From NCBI GenBank assembly GCA_021732525.1, contig JAKFUU010000008.1, positions 1-64,000 on the forward strand: a stretch of 64,000 bases of DNA, written 5' to 3'. The position numbers and the translations under genes were made by a program. Source of the stretch: Sphingomonadaceae bacterium. GTDB lineage: Bacteria; Pseudomonadota; Alphaproteobacteria; Sphingomonadales; Sphingomonadaceae. Position 1 is the first letter of the stretch. Every line of letters starts with the position of its first letter. Shown piece after piece: positions 1 to 13,476 of this stretch. The notes beneath the pieces were generated by a model. The model was not told where the DNA came from. It made no database searches and was given only the letters and a program-made list of their open reading frames with translations.

Positions 1-1444
1 TCACCAAGCTGTAAGCAGCAAGGATCAGCGGCACGCCAATGGCAAGTTCGGCCCATTCGGGCAGGTAGGTTGCCGCCATGCCAATCACCGTTGCCGCCGC
101 CACCGCCCAGACCAGCGCCCAGCGCCAAATATTGATCGGGCTATGGAGCAGCCGCGCGAGCAAACGCACTTTCACCAAAGAGGCAACGCCCAGCGCCAAG
201 AATAAAGCCAAGGCGACGGCGGCGGCCTGTGCCAAACCGCGCGCTTCCGGTTTGAATCCAATCCAGTCCACCGCTTGAATAAACAATAAGCTGAGCGAAG
301 CTTGCAGGGCCAGCATACCCAGCGAAATCAACAGATTGCGAAGGCGCGCGATATAAACCAGCGCCGCCTCGCTAACCACCGCCGTTGCCGCCGCCACCTC
401 GGCCGCCAGCAGGAAAGCAACCGCCGCCGCGCCGCCGACAAATTCCGGGCCAAAAAGCCCCATGACGGCTTCCCCCGGTATGCCCAGCGCCAAGGCGATG
501 GCGGTTTGCGCGGCGATGATCCAAAAGCCCACCTGGCCTACTTGCCGGGCGATTGCCGGGTAGTTTTTGGCGCGCAGATTGGACGTGATCACCGGGCCTA
601 AAATCGGATCAAAACTGGTCTTCAATTTCTGCGGCAGGCTGGCCAATTGCTGCGCCGTATAATAGATGCCGGCGATCGCCGGTGCGGCAAAAATACCCAA
701 TATGAACAGATCCAATTTCCGGCTGCCCCATTCGATCGCATCGGCGGCGGCAAGCGGCATGTTGCGCCGCGCCATCAGCCATAATTTAACCGGTTCAGGC
801 CGCCAGCCCCAGGGCAAGCCATAGCTTTTCAAAAGCGGCCAAAAAGCCATCAGCATGGCGGCCAACATCGAGGCGATATAAGCGTTTATCAAACCGTCAC
901 GCAGCGAATAAAACGGCATTAGCGGAAGCGCGAATAGGCCGGCCATGATGCTGATCGTCCAAGGCTCAACAATCGCCCGGGCGCGTACGCTGGATGCGAT
1001 GTCATAACGATAGGCCAGCGCCGCAAGCGCAATATCGGTGGCGACAATGGCAAAGATAACGACCGGAAGAAAACGGTCAAAACCCGCTATTTCGCTATTG
1101 GGATACATGATTTGCGGAACCGCGATCAACAGCGCGGCGCCGATGACCGATGCGATCATCCCGATCACCAGCGCGTCGGCCACCACATGCGATGCCGGCT
1201 TTTCATCGCGCGACAATGTTTCGGCCAGACCCCGGCGCAAGCCCAAGGTGGCGAGCTGCGCGACAAATTCGACCGTCAGCACGGCAATGGCAAACCGGCC
1301 CAATGCTTCCGCCCCATAATAGCGGGTGCCGATGATTAAAAAAGGAATCCGTGCGGCAAGCCGGAGCAGGAAACCAAAAATGTTGATCCGCCCACCTTTG
1401 GCAAGCGCGGCAATATCATCATTGCTGGTTGGTGTTGCCGTCAC
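1..1444 (-). CDS. Polysaccharide/lipopolysaccharide flippase-like multi-TM protein, partial (runs off left edge)
   Basis: Own reverse-strand translation from GTG at 1444 (VTATPTSNDDIAALAKGGRINIFGFLLRLAARIPFLIIGTRYYGAEALGRFAIAVL...) gives a long open frame with repeated hydrophobic segments typical of Wzx/MATE-like exporters. Confidence 0.75.
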   Translation of the reverse strand, partial: MTATPTSNDDIAALAKGGRINIFGFLLRLAARIPFLIIGTRYYGAEALGRFAIAVLTVEFVAQLATLGLRRGLAETLSRDEKPASHVVADALVIGMIASVIGAALLIAVPQIMYPNSEIAGFDRFLPVVIFAIVATDIALAALAYRYDIASSVRARAIVEPWTISIMAGLFALPLMPFYSLRDGLINAYIASMLAAMLMAFWPLLKSYGLPWGWRPEPVKLWLMARRNMPLAAADAIEWGSRKLDLFILGIFAAPAIAGIYYTAQQLASLPQKLKTSFDPILGPVITSNLRAKNYPAIARQVGQVGFWIIAAQTAIALALGIPGEAVMGLFGPEFVGGAAAVAFLLAAEVAAATAVVSEAALVYIARLRNLLISLGMLALQASLSLLFIQAVDWIGFKPEARGLAQAAAVALALFLALGVASLVKVRLLARLLHSPINIWRWALVWAVAAATVIGMAATYLPEWAELAIGVPLILAAYSLV

Positions 1445-1543
1445 ATTTCCCCCATTTGACCAATTTGGCCCAGCCTTATTTCCTTTGCCCGCCGGCTTTC
1501 CCGGACCGCCGGATGTTTTCGTCGCTTTTAAGACGATTGACCA

Positions 1544-2533
1544 TCATTCCGCGCGCAGCGGCCGCGAGAGCAAGGCTTGTATCGCTTGCTGTGTGTTCAT
1601 CGCACCATTCAGCAAGCCGCATACAGTCGTCGTTATCGGCATATCTACACCCAGAAACTGAGCCGATGCAAGCAGCACCGGCGCGGTGCCGGCGCCTTCG
1701 GCCACGGTCCGGCGGTTCGACAGCAAAGATTGGGCCGATTTCCCTTCGCCAAGCCCGCGGCCAAACGAAAAATTGCGCGAGCTTTCCGAAGAACAGGTCA
1801 ACACCAGATCGCCCAGGCCCGACAGCCCGGCCAACGTTTCGCGGCGTGCGCCCTTTGCCATCCCAAACCGCTGCATTTCGGCAAAGCCGCGCGCGATCAA
1901 CGCCGCGCCCGCATTTTGCCCCAGTCCCGCGCCGCTCACGACACCGCAGCCAATGGCGAGCACATTTTTGACCGCACCGCCGATCTGCGCGCCAATGACA
2001 TCGCTGGTCCAATAAGGCCGGAAATGCGGGGCCGCGATGGCCAATGCCAACCGCGCGCCCCGTGCTTCATCGGCGCAGGCCAGCGTGATGGCGGTTGGCT
2101 TTCCCGCCGCCACTTCATGCGCGAAGGTGGGCCCAGACAATATGGCAACCGGGTTATCGGGGCAGATTTCCGCAGCAATTTCGGCCATCGTGGCCCGCGT
2201 GCCCGCTTCCAGCCCCTTGGCGCATAAAATCAAAGCGGCCGATGTGGCGGGCAATTTTGATAGAATAGCGCGCAGAAATTGCGCGGGCACCGCGATTAAC
2301 AATATACCGCACTGCGCCATTTCGGCAAGCGAGCCGGTCGCTGCTATTGTAGGGGATAGCGGCACATCCGGCAAATATAGCGGGTTTTCATGGGTTTGGT
2401 TGATGGCGCTGGCTACCGCTGGACTGCGCGCCCAGATTAAGCATTGGCCATGCGTCTGCGCGATCACCTGCGCCAGCGCGGTGCCCCATGCGCCCGCGCC
2501 GATAATGCCAACCGAATAAGCGGTAATGCTCAC
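1544..2533 (-). CDS. gpsA: NAD(P)-dependent glycerol-3-phosphate dehydrogenase
   Basis: N-terminal [15 protein letters not shown] Rossmann motif, [30 protein letters not shown]. Confidence 0.95.
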   Translation of the reverse strand: MSITAYSVGIIGAGAWGTALAQVIAQTHGQCLIWARSPAVASAINQTHENPLYLPDVPLSPTIAATGSLAEMAQCGILLIAVPAQFLRAILSKLPATSAALILCAKGLEAGTRATMAEIAAEICPDNPVAILSGPTFAHEVAAGKPTAITLACADEARGARLALAIAAPHFRPYWTSDVIGAQIGGAVKNVLAIGCGVVSGAGLGQNAGAALIARGFAEMQRFGMAKGARRETLAGLSGLGDLVLTCSSESSRNFSFGRGLGEGKSAQSLLSNRRTVAEGAGTAPVLLASAQFLGVDMPITTTVCGLLNGAMNTQQAIQALLSRPLRAE

Positions 2534-3567
2534 GCCTTCACGCCTGCGCCGCGCGCGGGCTGGGCCGCCGGGTCAAGCGGCCATCGCGGCCGCGCGGCCA
2601 CGTCCAGCGGATCGGTCAAGCCAGCGGCAAACCGTTCGGCCCCGGCCCATGCGATCATCGCGCCATTGTCGGTGCATAGCCATAGCGGCGGTGCGACAAA
2701 GCGCATGGCGTGGCGCGCGGCGATTTTTTCGATCATCGCGCGGATCGCCATATTGGCGGCAACCCCGCCGGCGACAACCAATGCTGCGGGTTTGTGATCC
2801 ATCCGCGACAGGCTATATTCGAGCCGGTCGGCAAGGCAATCGGTCACCGCCGCCTGAAACGATGCGGCAATATCTTCCGGCGCATAGTCCCCCGTTGCAA
2901 AGGCGCGCAGCACCGCGCTTTTTAATCCGGCAAAGGAAAAATGGGGCTCCTTTGCCCCCAGCAGCGGGCGGGGCAGCGGGACGGCGGCGGCATTTCCCAT
3001 GGCGGCGGCTTTTTCCACCGCTGGCCCGCCGGGAAAGCCCAGACTCAATATTTTTGCCGTCTTGTCAAATGCTTCGCCAACCGCATCGTCGATGGTGGTG
3101 GCCAGCCGGTCATATTGGCCAACCCCGCGCACCCGCAGCAATTGGCAATGACCGCCCGAAACGAGCAGCAGCAGATAGGGAAATTGCAAATCGGCGTCGA
3201 TCAGGCGCGGAGATAAGGCATGCCCCTCCAAATGATTGACCGCGATCAAGGGTTTGTCCGCCGCCATCGCCAGCGCCTTTGCGGTGACCAGCCCGACCAT
3301 CACCCCGCCGATCAAACCAGGGCCAGCGGTGGCGGCAATCGCGTCGATATCGGTCAACGCCAACCCGGCATCGGCTAAAGCGGTTTCGACGAGCGGCATC
3401 ATCAGCTCGCAATGCGCCCGCGCGGCAATTTCGGGCACCACGCCGCCAAAGGCGCGGTGATGATCATCCTGCCCGGCAAGCGCATGCGCCAATATCGTCC
3501 GGTCGGACCGGACGATGGCGGCGGCGGTTTCATCGCAGCTTGATTCAAGGCCAAGGATAATGGGCAT
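2530..3567 (-). CDS. tsaD: tRNA N6-adenosine threonylcarbamoyltransferase; start set at [18 protein letters not shown]
   Basis: [58 protein letters not shown] motifs. Confidence 0.95.
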   Translation of the reverse strand: MPIILGLESSCDETAAAIVRSDRTILAHALAGQDDHHRAFGGVVPEIAARAHCELMMPLVETALADAGLALTDIDAIAATAGPGLIGGVMVGLVTAKALAMAADKPLIAVNHLEGHALSPRLIDADLQFPYLLLLVSGGHCQLLRVRGVGQYDRLATTIDDAVGEAFDKTAKILSLGFPGGPAVEKAAAMGNAAAVPLPRPLLGAKEPHFSFAGLKSAVLRAFATGDYAPEDIAASFQAAVTDCLADRLEYSLSRMDHKPAALVVAGGVAANMAIRAMIEKIAARHAMRFVAPPLWLCTDNGAMIAWAGAERFAAGLTDPLDVAARPRWPLDPAAQPARGAGVKA

Positions 3568-3613
3568 ATTCGACGCTTTCCCATAAGCATCCCGCGCGCT
3601 ATGGACAAGCGCC

Positions 3614-4555
3614 ATGACCCTGTCGGCCCTCTTCTCCCCGGAAAGACCTTTGCGCATCGGAACCCGCCGGTCACCGCTGGCGTTGGCGCAGGCACAAATG
3701 GCCGCCGCCGCGCTTGCCGAATATCACCGCTTGCCCGCCGAAGCGATAACGCTGGTGCCGATGCTGGCTTCGGGCGATAGAATCACCGATCGTCCGCTCG
3801 CCGATATTGGCGGGAAAGCGCTGTGGACCAAGGAATTGGACCGCGCGTTGCTGGACGGCGAAATTGATATCGCGGTGCATTCGATGAAGGATGTCGAAAC
3901 GCTGCGCCCGGCGCATTATCATGTGGCAGCGATGCTGGCCCGCGCCGATGTGCGCGACCGGTTGATCGGCGCGCCGTCGATTGCCGGCCTGCCGCCCGGC
4001 GCGCATGTCGGCACATCCAGCCCGCGCCGCGCCGCGATATTGCGCGCGCTCCGCCCCGACTTACGGATATCACCGATTCGGGGCAATGTGGCGACGCGGA
4101 TTGCCCAAGTCACAAGCGGCGCGTTTGACGCGACCTTGCTCGCCGCCGCCGGGTTGGACCGGCTGGGGCAGGATGATGTCGGCGCGGCGATTGCAACCGA
4201 AGCGATGCTGCCCGCCGCATCGCAAGGCGCGATTGGTATCGAGTGCCTGGCCAGCAGAGCCGATCTTGGCGCTTTTGTGGCGGCGATCAATCACCAAGAA
4301 ACTTATGCTTGTGTGTCGGCGGAGCGTGCTTTTTTGGCGGCATTGGGCGGGGGTTGCCATTCGCCGGTCGCGGCGCTGGCGCGGCACGATGGCGATCAAA
4401 TTTGGCTGCGCGCCGAAATCTTGCGCGAAGATGGCAGCGAGCGGCAGGCAGGCGAAGTGCGTTTCAAGCCCGCCGATATGGCTGCACCGGCGCGGTTGGC
4501 GGCCAAATTGCTTGGCAAAGCCAGCGCCGCGCTGCGCGCCTTATTTGACGCATGA
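3614..4555 (+). CDS. hemC: Porphobilinogen deaminase
   Basis: [38 protein letters not shown]-terminal [10 protein letters not shown]. Confidence 0.95.
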   Translation: MTLSALFSPERPLRIGTRRSPLALAQAQMAAAALAEYHRLPAEAITLVPMLASGDRITDRPLADIGGKALWTKELDRALLDGEIDIAVHSMKDVETLRPAHYHVAAMLARADVRDRLIGAPSIAGLPPGAHVGTSSPRRAAILRALRPDLRISPIRGNVATRIAQVTSGAFDATLLAAAGLDRLGQDDVGAAIATEAMLPAASQGAIGIECLASRADLGAFVAAINHQETYACVSAERAFLAALGGGCHSPVAALARHDGDQIWLRAEILREDGSERQAGEVRFKPADMAAPARLAAKLLGKASAALRALFDA

Positions 4556-5226
4556 ATCTGCTGGTTATTCGTCCGCAACCCGGCGCCGATGCCACCGCCC
4601 GGCGTATTTTGGCACGGGGCTTTCATCCATTGGTGATGCCATTATTCGCAGTAGAAGCCGTGCCTTGGACCTGGCCCGAAAATCCGGCGTATGATGCGAT
4701 ATTGCTAACCAGCGCGCATGCGCCGGCGGCGGGCGCAGCGATGCTGCACCGCGCGCCGCATTTGCCCGTCTATGCCGTGGGGCCGAAAACGGCGCGGGCG
4801 GCACGCGCGGCGGGTTTCACGGTTGCCGCCGCCGGTGACCGGGATGTTAAGGCCGCCACCGATATCGCCGCAAGCCATGGCCGCCGCCATCTGCTCTGGC
4901 TTGCCGGGGCCGATCACATTGCGCTGCCGCCGTGCGATGACCTGCGGATTGATAAAGTCATTGTCTACCGCGCGGCGGCGCTGGCCGCCCCCGATGATTT
5001 TGACATTGTGACCAGCAAAGCCGACTGGGTGCTGCTGCATTCGCCGCGCGCTGCCCGGCATTTTCGCGGGCTTTGTGAGCAGCGGAAATGCGCCATAGAC
5101 GCTCTATCGATTGCCGCTTTTTCGGCCAATGTGGGGGATGCCGCTGGCCAGGGGTGGCACCGCAAGCTGGTCGCACCGCGCGCCGATGACGCTGCATTGA
5201 TCGCGGCCATTATGGCGGCGGGTTAA
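4552..5226 (+). CDS. hemD: Uroporphyrinogen-III synthase
   Basis: Overlaps hemC stop by ATGA; LLVIRPQPGADATARR...AILLTSAHA...YAVGPKTARAAR. Confidence 0.85.
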   Translation: MNLLVIRPQPGADATARRILARGFHPLVMPLFAVEAVPWTWPENPAYDAILLTSAHAPAAGAAMLHRAPHLPVYAVGPKTARAARAAGFTVAAAGDRDVKAATDIAASHGRRHLLWLAGADHIALPPCDDLRIDKVIVYRAAALAAPDDFDIVTSKADWVLLHSPRAARHFRGLCEQRKCAIDALSIAAFSANVGDAAGQGWHRKLVAPRADDAALIAAIMAAG

Positions 5227-5310
5227 CGCGACATAAAAAAGCGGCGATGCACCATAAAATTTATGTCATAAATGTTTCATAAATCTGCAAACCCTATATG
5301 AAGCAGGCTT

Positions 5311-6063
5311 ATGCTTGCCGATTCTCCTCCATCTGCTGCGCACCCTGCGCGCAAATTTCCGCAATTTGCCGCCGTTGCCGCGCCCAAACGGTCGCCGGGC
5401 GCGCCGCCGATGAAGCTGCTTTGGCGGGAAGGCGCGTCGCTGGCTTATATTAAGCTGACCGCATCGCTCGCCAAGGCGGTGCCGCTGGGAGTGCATGGAG
5501 GCGGCCAAAAAATTGTGGTTTTACCAGGGTTTATGGCATCCGATCGGTCAACCGCGCGGCTGCGCCAATGTCTATCCGCATCGGGTTTTGATGTCCATGG
5601 CTGGGGCATGGGGTTCAACCGGGGTCTCAACGAAGATACGATCGCGCATTTGCGGCTTTTGGTCGAACCGCTCGCCGCCGATGGCCCGGTGACATTGGTG
5701 GGGTGGAGCCTGGGCGGTTTGCTCGCCCGCGAATATGCCAAGTGCCATAGCGAACATGTCGCGAAGGTCATCACCTTGGGTAGCCCCTTTTCGGGCTGTC
5801 CGCGCGCCAATAATGTTTGGCGGCTATACGAATTTGTCGCTGGATATAAAGTCGATAGCCCGCCAATGGCGGTAACCTTGCATGAAAAACCGCCGGTTCC
5901 CACCATTGCCTTTTGGTCGTCGCGCGACGGTGTGATCGGGCAAAATGCCGCGCGCGGAATGCCCGGTGAATCGGATCAAAGGATCGAGCTTGATTGCGGC
6001 CATATGGCCTTCATTGCCGACAAAAAAGCATTTCGAAAAATTGCGGCCGCAATATTGGGGTAG
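5311..6063 (+). CDS. Alpha/beta hydrolase
   Basis: VVLPGFMASDRST, GWSLGG nucleophile elbow, terminal DCGHMAF. Confidence 0.8.
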   Translation: MLADSPPSAAHPARKFPQFAAVAAPKRSPGAPPMKLLWREGASLAYIKLTASLAKAVPLGVHGGGQKIVVLPGFMASDRSTARLRQCLSASGFDVHGWGMGFNRGLNEDTIAHLRLLVEPLAADGPVTLVGWSLGGLLAREYAKCHSEHVAKVITLGSPFSGCPRANNVWRLYEFVAGYKVDSPPMAVTLHEKPPVPTIAFWSSRDGVIGQNAARGMPGESDQRIELDCGHMAFIADKKAFRKIAAAILG

Positions 6064-6095
6064 CGGATCCTAAGCGGTAGCCGCCTGAGGCTTAT

Positions 6096-7304
6096 TCAAA
6101 TAATCCCGATTTTTTTACCAGCGGTTTCGAACATCCCCAAAATTTGCGTAACCTGCTCGGCGCTATGTTCGGCGCAGAGCGAACAGCGCAGCAGGGTCAT
6201 TCCGGCGGGCGTCGCGGGCGGGCGAGCGAGATTGACATACAGCCCTTCGTGCAGCAATGCCTCCCACATCATCGCGCCTTTTTCCAGGTCGGGCATAATG
6301 ACGGCGATAATCGCGCTTTGCGGGGTTTGCGTGCCGAGCCGAAAGCCCAAATCGCGAAGGCCCGCGTGCAATATCTTCGAATTTTCCCACAAATGCGCGC
6401 GTTTATTGCCGCCATGCATCAGCTTGCGGATCGACGCCGCGCTCGATGCCATCACGCTGGGCGGCAGGGCGGCGGTGAAGACATAAGGACGGCAAACCAG
6501 CCGCATAATTTCAAATTTCGGATGGTTCGACACGCAAAATCCGCCAACCGTGCCGACGCTTTTGGAGAATGTGCCGATGATGAAATCGACATCATCGATG
6601 CAGCCTTGGTCCTCGGCCACACCCCGGCCGTTTTCGCCGATGAAGCCCATCGAATGCGCCTCATCGACCAGCACCATCGCGCCCGCCGCTTTGGAAACGC
6701 GGATCATCTCTTTCAGCGGGGCGACATCGCCGAGCATCGAATAAACGCCTTCGAGCACCACCAGCTTGCCGGCGTCTGCAGGCAATCGCTTCAGTCGTTT
6801 TTCGAGCGCATCGACATCATTATGGCGGAAAGCAACAATTTCGGCGTCGCCCATTTTGCAGCCATCATAGATCGACGCGTGGCTGTCGATATCGAGGATG
6901 ACGTAGTCGCCCTTACCCGCGATCGTGCTGATGATACCCAGATTGGCTTGATACCCGGTCGAGAACACCATCGCATGGTCCATCGCGTAAAATTCGCGCA
7001 ACGCGGCCTCAACATCGCGGTGGTGAAAAAATGTGCCGTTGAGCACGCGGCTGCCCGTGGTGCCCGCGCCGAAATCATCATAGGCCTTTTTGCCCGCCGC
7101 GATGACATCATCGTCAAAGGTCATGCCCATATAATTATAAGTGCCCAGCAAGATCGTCTCACGCCCGTTGCAGGTGGCGAGCGTGGGGGAGTGCACTTTT
7201 TCCATCACCAGGCTGAATGGATCGGTCAGCCCCGTGTCCAGCAGCGCGCGGCGTTGTTCAATCAAGGGATCAAATTTGGATAGAAGGTCGGTCATTGGGT
7301 TCAA
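6096..7304 (-). CDS. spt: Serine palmitoyltransferase-like alpha-oxoamine synthase
   Basis: LLGTYNYMGMTFD, GTTGSRVLNGTFFHHRDVE, VDEAHSMG, GTFSKSVGTVGGF (PLP-Lys). Confidence 0.85.
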   Translation of the reverse strand: MNPMTDLLSKFDPLIEQRRALLDTGLTDPFSLVMEKVHSPTLATCNGRETILLGTYNYMGMTFDDDVIAAGKKAYDDFGAGTTGSRVLNGTFFHHRDVEAALREFYAMDHAMVFSTGYQANLGIISTIAGKGDYVILDIDSHASIYDGCKMGDAEIVAFRHNDVDALEKRLKRLPADAGKLVVLEGVYSMLGDVAPLKEMIRVSKAAGAMVLVDEAHSMGFIGENGRGVAEDQGCIDDVDFIIGTFSKSVGTVGGFCVSNHPKFEIMRLVCRPYVFTAALPPSVMASSAASIRKLMHGGNKRAHLWENSKILHAGLRDLGFRLGTQTPQSAIIAVIMPDLEKGAMMWEALLHEGLYVNLARPPATPAGMTLLRCSLCAEHSAEQVTQILGMFETAGKKIGII

Positions 7305-7543
7305 TCCACTAATTTTAGCACCGCGTCGGCTAATTGCCCAACATTTTCAATTTCGGCCTGCAAATTCATACTGATGATGATATCAAATTCATCCTCCACC
7401 TCGGCGACAAAATCCATCACGGTCAGGCTGTCCCATTCCAAATCGCCCACAAAGGTGGTCGCTTCGGACAGTTCGATGTCCTTTTTGTTAAAAGGTTCGA
7501 TAAGGCCGGTAAGCCTGGCATAGGTCTCATTGCGGTCGGGCAT
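7301..7543 (-). CDS. Acyl carrier protein
   Basis: 80 aa with FVGDLEWDSLTVMDFVAEVEDEF phosphopantetheine site; overlaps spt start. Confidence 0.88.
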   Translation of the reverse strand: MPDRNETYARLTGLIEPFNKKDIELSEATTFVGDLEWDSLTVMDFVAEVEDEFDIIISMNLQAEIENVGQLADAVLKLVD

Positions 7544-7662
7544 TTTTGTATCCTATTCATCACAAGGCGGTATTGTCGCTTATATTTTTGAAATCCTATG
7601 GCAAGCGATTAAGGCGGCAAAAGGGCAAAATCGGGGTCACAATATCGCGATATTTCCAGCCG

Positions 7663-8582
7663 CTATTTCATCCATCCATTCGCTCGGTACCAGCGGGCGG
7701 TGTCGCGCAGCCCTTCGCGGGTGCCGATCAATGGCTGCCACAATGCGGGCGGCGGGCGGCGTAGTGGGTCAACAGTCCAATCGCGGTGCGCCAGATAGCG
7801 CGCGCGGTCGGGCGTCAATTTTGCCTTGCTCCCCCGCAACAGACGGTCGCCATAGCCGGCCAGCAACAACAGCGGACGGGGCGCATGCAGCGCGCTTACC
7901 CGTTTGCCCATGCCCCAGCCGATGGCGCGGGCAAAGCCGCTATGGGTCCATCCGCCGGGCCGTCCATCATCCGGCTCATAAATTTGCGTGGCCGCATCCT
8001 CATGCACCGGCAGCAGCGCGACGAGCAAGCGGGCGAGATCGTCGACATGGATCACCGAAATTTTGCCCCGAGGCGGCAACAGCGCCACACCCTTCGCGGC
8101 GAGACGGAACACGTCCAGCATTTCGGTATCACCGGGGCCATAAATGCCCGGCGGCCGCACGATCGTCCAATCGAGCAGCGAAGTCGTCACCAGCCGTTCA
8201 CCGCGCATTTTGCTCGCGCCATATAAGGATAGCTTTGGCTGCTTCGCCGACAAAGAGGACACATGGATAAAGCGCCCGACGCCTGCGGCCTTGGCGGCGG
8301 CGATGACATTGGCCGTGCCGGTGACATTGCCAGCTTCGAAATCCGCGGCGCTGGGCGCATTGACAATGCCAGCGATGTGCAAAATGCAATCCGCGCCGTC
8401 GCATATTTCGATCAGGCTGGCTGGATCATCCAAGCTGCCGTTCACCCAGGTTACCCGGTCGCTTTCGGGTTGTTCGCGGCGGGTAAGCGCGCGCGCATGC
8501 CAGCCCGCCTCCGCCAAGCGGCGGATCACCGCGGTGCCGACAAATCCGGTCGCGCCGGTGATGGCAATGACGCGCTGCTGCG

Positions 8583-8586
<4 letters not shown>
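7663..8586 (-). CDS. NAD-dependent epimerase/dehydratase (candidate ceramide reductase-like, by context)
   Basis: MTQQRVIAITGATGFVG Rossmann, YGASKMRGE (YxxxK), RPPGIYGPGD. Confidence 0.85.
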
Positions 8587-10774
<2,188 letters not shown>

Positions 10775-10974
10775 TTAGAGCCATTTGGCGGGGATTGGAA
10801 CCAATAGCCGAAAAAGAAATCGCCTGCGTCCGCTATTTCCACCCGGCCATGCATAAGCCTGTTCTGAAAACCCGATATAAATCTTCCCATAATTTCTTGG
10901 TAAACGCTCTTTCACCATGGAAAAGAGCGGGCTATGGTAACCGCTTAACAATTTTATCGGAATCGGAATTGTCT

Positions 10975-12348
10975 ATGCTCAAAACCAAATGGATCGCATC
11001 CTCCGCCGCCGCTGTCGGCCTGCTTGCTGCGGCAATGCTGCTGCATGCCGCGCCGATCAAGGCGCAAAATGCACCATCACCCGAACAGCAAGATCGTTTC
11101 CGCGAAATGGAGGAATTTCTCGCTGTATATCAACGAATAAAATCCCGTTATGTCGATAAGGTTGACGATAAAAAGCTGATGGAAGGGGCGATCCAAGGCA
11201 TGCTAAGCAGCCTTGATCCGCATAGCGCGTTTCTCGATAAAAGCGATTTTGAGAATCTGAATACGCAAATTGAGGGCGAATATGGCGGGCTCGGCCTTTC
11301 GGTGACGATTGAGCAAGGCGCGGTAAAGGTCATCGCGCCGACCGCCGATACTCCGGCCGACAAGGCGGGGATCAAACCCGGCGATTATATCACCCATCTG
11401 GACGACAAGTTGATTGTGGGCGGCACATTGGATGAAGCCGTTGAGGCGATGCGCGGCATGCCGGGAACCTCGATCAAATTGCGCATCGTCCGGCTGGGCC
11501 GCGAGGAGCCGTTTGATTTGAAAATCACCCGCGCGATCATCGATTTGAAGCCGGTCAAATGGAAGGCGTTGGGCGACATCGGCCTGATCACGATCACCGG
11601 CTTTTCCCAAGATACTGGCAAAGATGTTGCCGAAGCGGTGCGCGGCGTCGAAAAATCACTGGGCAAAAAGGCGCTGGGCTATATCGTCGATTTGCGCTCC
11701 AATCCGGGCGGATTATTGGATGAAGCGGTCGCGGTGTCCGACGTATTTTTGGAAAGCGGTGAAATTGTTTCCGAACGAGGGCGCGGCAAGGGTGATGTGC
11801 AACGCTGGTTTGCCGAACGCGAATTTGCCGGGGACGTAACCAAAGGCGCGCCGGTTATCGTGCTGGTCGATGCCGGGTCTGCCTCCGCCTCCGAAATTGT
11901 TGCCGGCGCCTTGCAAGATCATCACCGCGCCATTGTGATGGGCGAACAAAGCTTTGGTAAGGGATCGGTGCAAACCGTATTACCCTTGTCGCGCGACACG
12001 GGTTTGCGGCTGACCATCGCGCGATATCATTTGCCCTCGGGCCGGTCGGTGCAGGAAGGCGGGATCAAGCCCGATATTCAGGTGCCGCAGCTATCCGATC
12101 CCGATTATGCCAAACGCATCGCCTTGCGCGAAACCGACCTGCGCCGCCATCTGATCAATGAATTGACCGCGACCGACAAGGAATTGGAAGAAGACGTGAC
12201 CAAAGATCCGCGCTTTACCAAAACTGCCGAGGAATTGAAGGCCGAAGGGATTGAGGATTTTCAACTGCATTATGCCATGGAAACATTGCGCCGGCTGGGC
12301 AAAAATACGCAGCGGCTGGCGAAAAAGGATGCTACGCCGGGATCGTGA
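10975..12348 (+). CDS. S41 family C-terminal processing peptidase (signal peptide, PDZ)
   Basis: Start at 10975 MLKTKWIASSAAAVGLLAAAML; PDZ region; DLRSNPGGLLDEAV; GSASASEIVAGALQD; GKGSVQTV. Confidence 0.93.
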   Translation: MLKTKWIASSAAAVGLLAAAMLLHAAPIKAQNAPSPEQQDRFREMEEFLAVYQRIKSRYVDKVDDKKLMEGAIQGMLSSLDPHSAFLDKSDFENLNTQIEGEYGGLGLSVTIEQGAVKVIAPTADTPADKAGIKPGDYITHLDDKLIVGGTLDEAVEAMRGMPGTSIKLRIVRLGREEPFDLKITRAIIDLKPVKWKALGDIGLITITGFSQDTGKDVAEAVRGVEKSLGKKALGYIVDLRSNPGGLLDEAVAVSDVFLESGEIVSERGRGKGDVQRWFAEREFAGDVTKGAPVIVLVDAGSASASEIVAGALQDHHRAIVMGEQSFGKGSVQTVLPLSRDTGLRLTIARYHLPSGRSVQEGGIKPDIQVPQLSDPDYAKRIALRETDLRRHLINELTATDKELEEDVTKDPRFTKTAEELKAEGIEDFQLHYAMETLRRLGKNTQRLAKKDATPGS

Positions 12349-12842
12349 AGAACCATCCGCCGCGATCCATCCAATTTCGTCACCTCCGCCTTGCGGCGTT
12401 GATTCTGCCGAGCTTTCTGCTCGGCGGCGCTTATTTTTCGCAGTATATTGGTGGGTTATATCCATGCGAAATGTGCTGGTGGCAACGCTATCCGCATATG
12501 GCCGCCATCCAGGTCGCCCTCATGGCGTTTCTGGTTCAAAATGAAGCGATGCAGCGGGCGCTGACCGCCTTGGCGGCGATGGCGCTGTTCACCAGCGGTA
12601 TCATCGGCGGCTATCATGCCGGGGTTGAATATAACTGGTGGGAGGGGATAACGGGATGCACCAGCCGGGTGAGCGGCAGCGGCGATGATTTTATAAAAGC
12701 CGTGCTGAGCGCGCCGCTCACCCGCTGCGATATTGCGCCATGGACTTTATTTGGAATTTCGCTGGCGGGTTACAATTTTCTCTTGTCCTGCGGCGGCGGG
12801 GCGGCCATCTTGGCGTGGTTATGGAAAAGCTCGAAACATTGA
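12345..12842 (+). CDS. dsbB: Disulfide bond formation protein B family
   Basis: GLYPCEMCWWQRYPH CxxC motif and TM segments; ATGA-type overlap with previous gene. Confidence 0.88.
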   Translation: MKNHPPRSIQFRHLRLAALILPSFLLGGAYFSQYIGGLYPCEMCWWQRYPHMAAIQVALMAFLVQNEAMQRALTALAAMALFTSGIIGGYHAGVEYNWWEGITGCTSRVSGSGDDFIKAVLSAPLTRCDIAPWTLFGISLAGYNFLLSCGGGAAILAWLWKSSKH

Positions 12843-13384
12843 AGGCGAACAGCCGGCGGTCCTCCGCGCTGAACCAGGCACAGATTGCGAGCATGATCCG
12901 CGTCAATCAAGCCGGCGAATATGGCGCAAAGCGGATATATGCCGGACAATTGGCGGTGATGGGGGACCGGACGCCCGCCGCGCGCGCCATCGCCCATATG
13001 GCCGAACAGGAACAGAGGCATTTGTCGGCTTTCGATGCGATGATGGCGCAGCGCGGCATTCGGCCAACGATGCTGCAACCCGTGTGGGATGTCGCGGGAT
13101 TTGCGCTGGGCGCGGCAACCGCCGCGATCGGCCCCGAAGCGGCCATGGCCTGCACCGTGGCCATCGAAACCGAAATTGACCGGCATTATGCCGAGCAGCT
13201 CGGCCAATTGGGCGAGGGCGAACCCGAATTATCCGCGATGATCGCCGAATTTCAGGCGGAGGAATTGGAGCATAAGGCCGCCGCGCTCGAACAGGGCGCC
13301 GAACGCGCACCCGCTTATCCGCTCATGAGCTTGGTCATCCGCGCCGGATGCCGCGCCGCAATTGCCTTGTCAAAACGAATATAA
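12821..13384 (+). CDS. coq7: Demethoxyubiquinone hydroxylase family protein
   Basis: MIRVNQAGEYGAKRIYAGQ, HMAEQEQRHL, EFQAEELEHK di-iron ligands. Confidence 0.93.
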   Translation: MEKLETLKANSRRSSALNQAQIASMIRVNQAGEYGAKRIYAGQLAVMGDRTPAARAIAHMAEQEQRHLSAFDAMMAQRGIRPTMLQPVWDVAGFALGAATAAIGPEAAMACTVAIETEIDRHYAEQLGQLGEGEPELSAMIAEFQAEELEHKAAALEQGAERAPAYPLMSLVIRAGCRAAIALSKRI

Positions 13385-13476
13385 ATCCCGACCCTGGGCT
13401 GCAAACGCTGGACCGGCGGTGGTCAGCCTGGGTTCACCTTAAATGTCCTATTATCAATGCTGATTGGAGAAGTGCC

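Noticed and set aside
2530-3657. Longer tsaD start at 3657
   Set aside because: Would overlap divergent hemC; conserved N-terminus begins at 3567.
6144-7283. 379-aa ORF antisense to spt
   Set aside because: Shadow ORF on the opposite strand of a strongly recognised gene; composition (His/Arg/Ala-rich) lacks family motifs.
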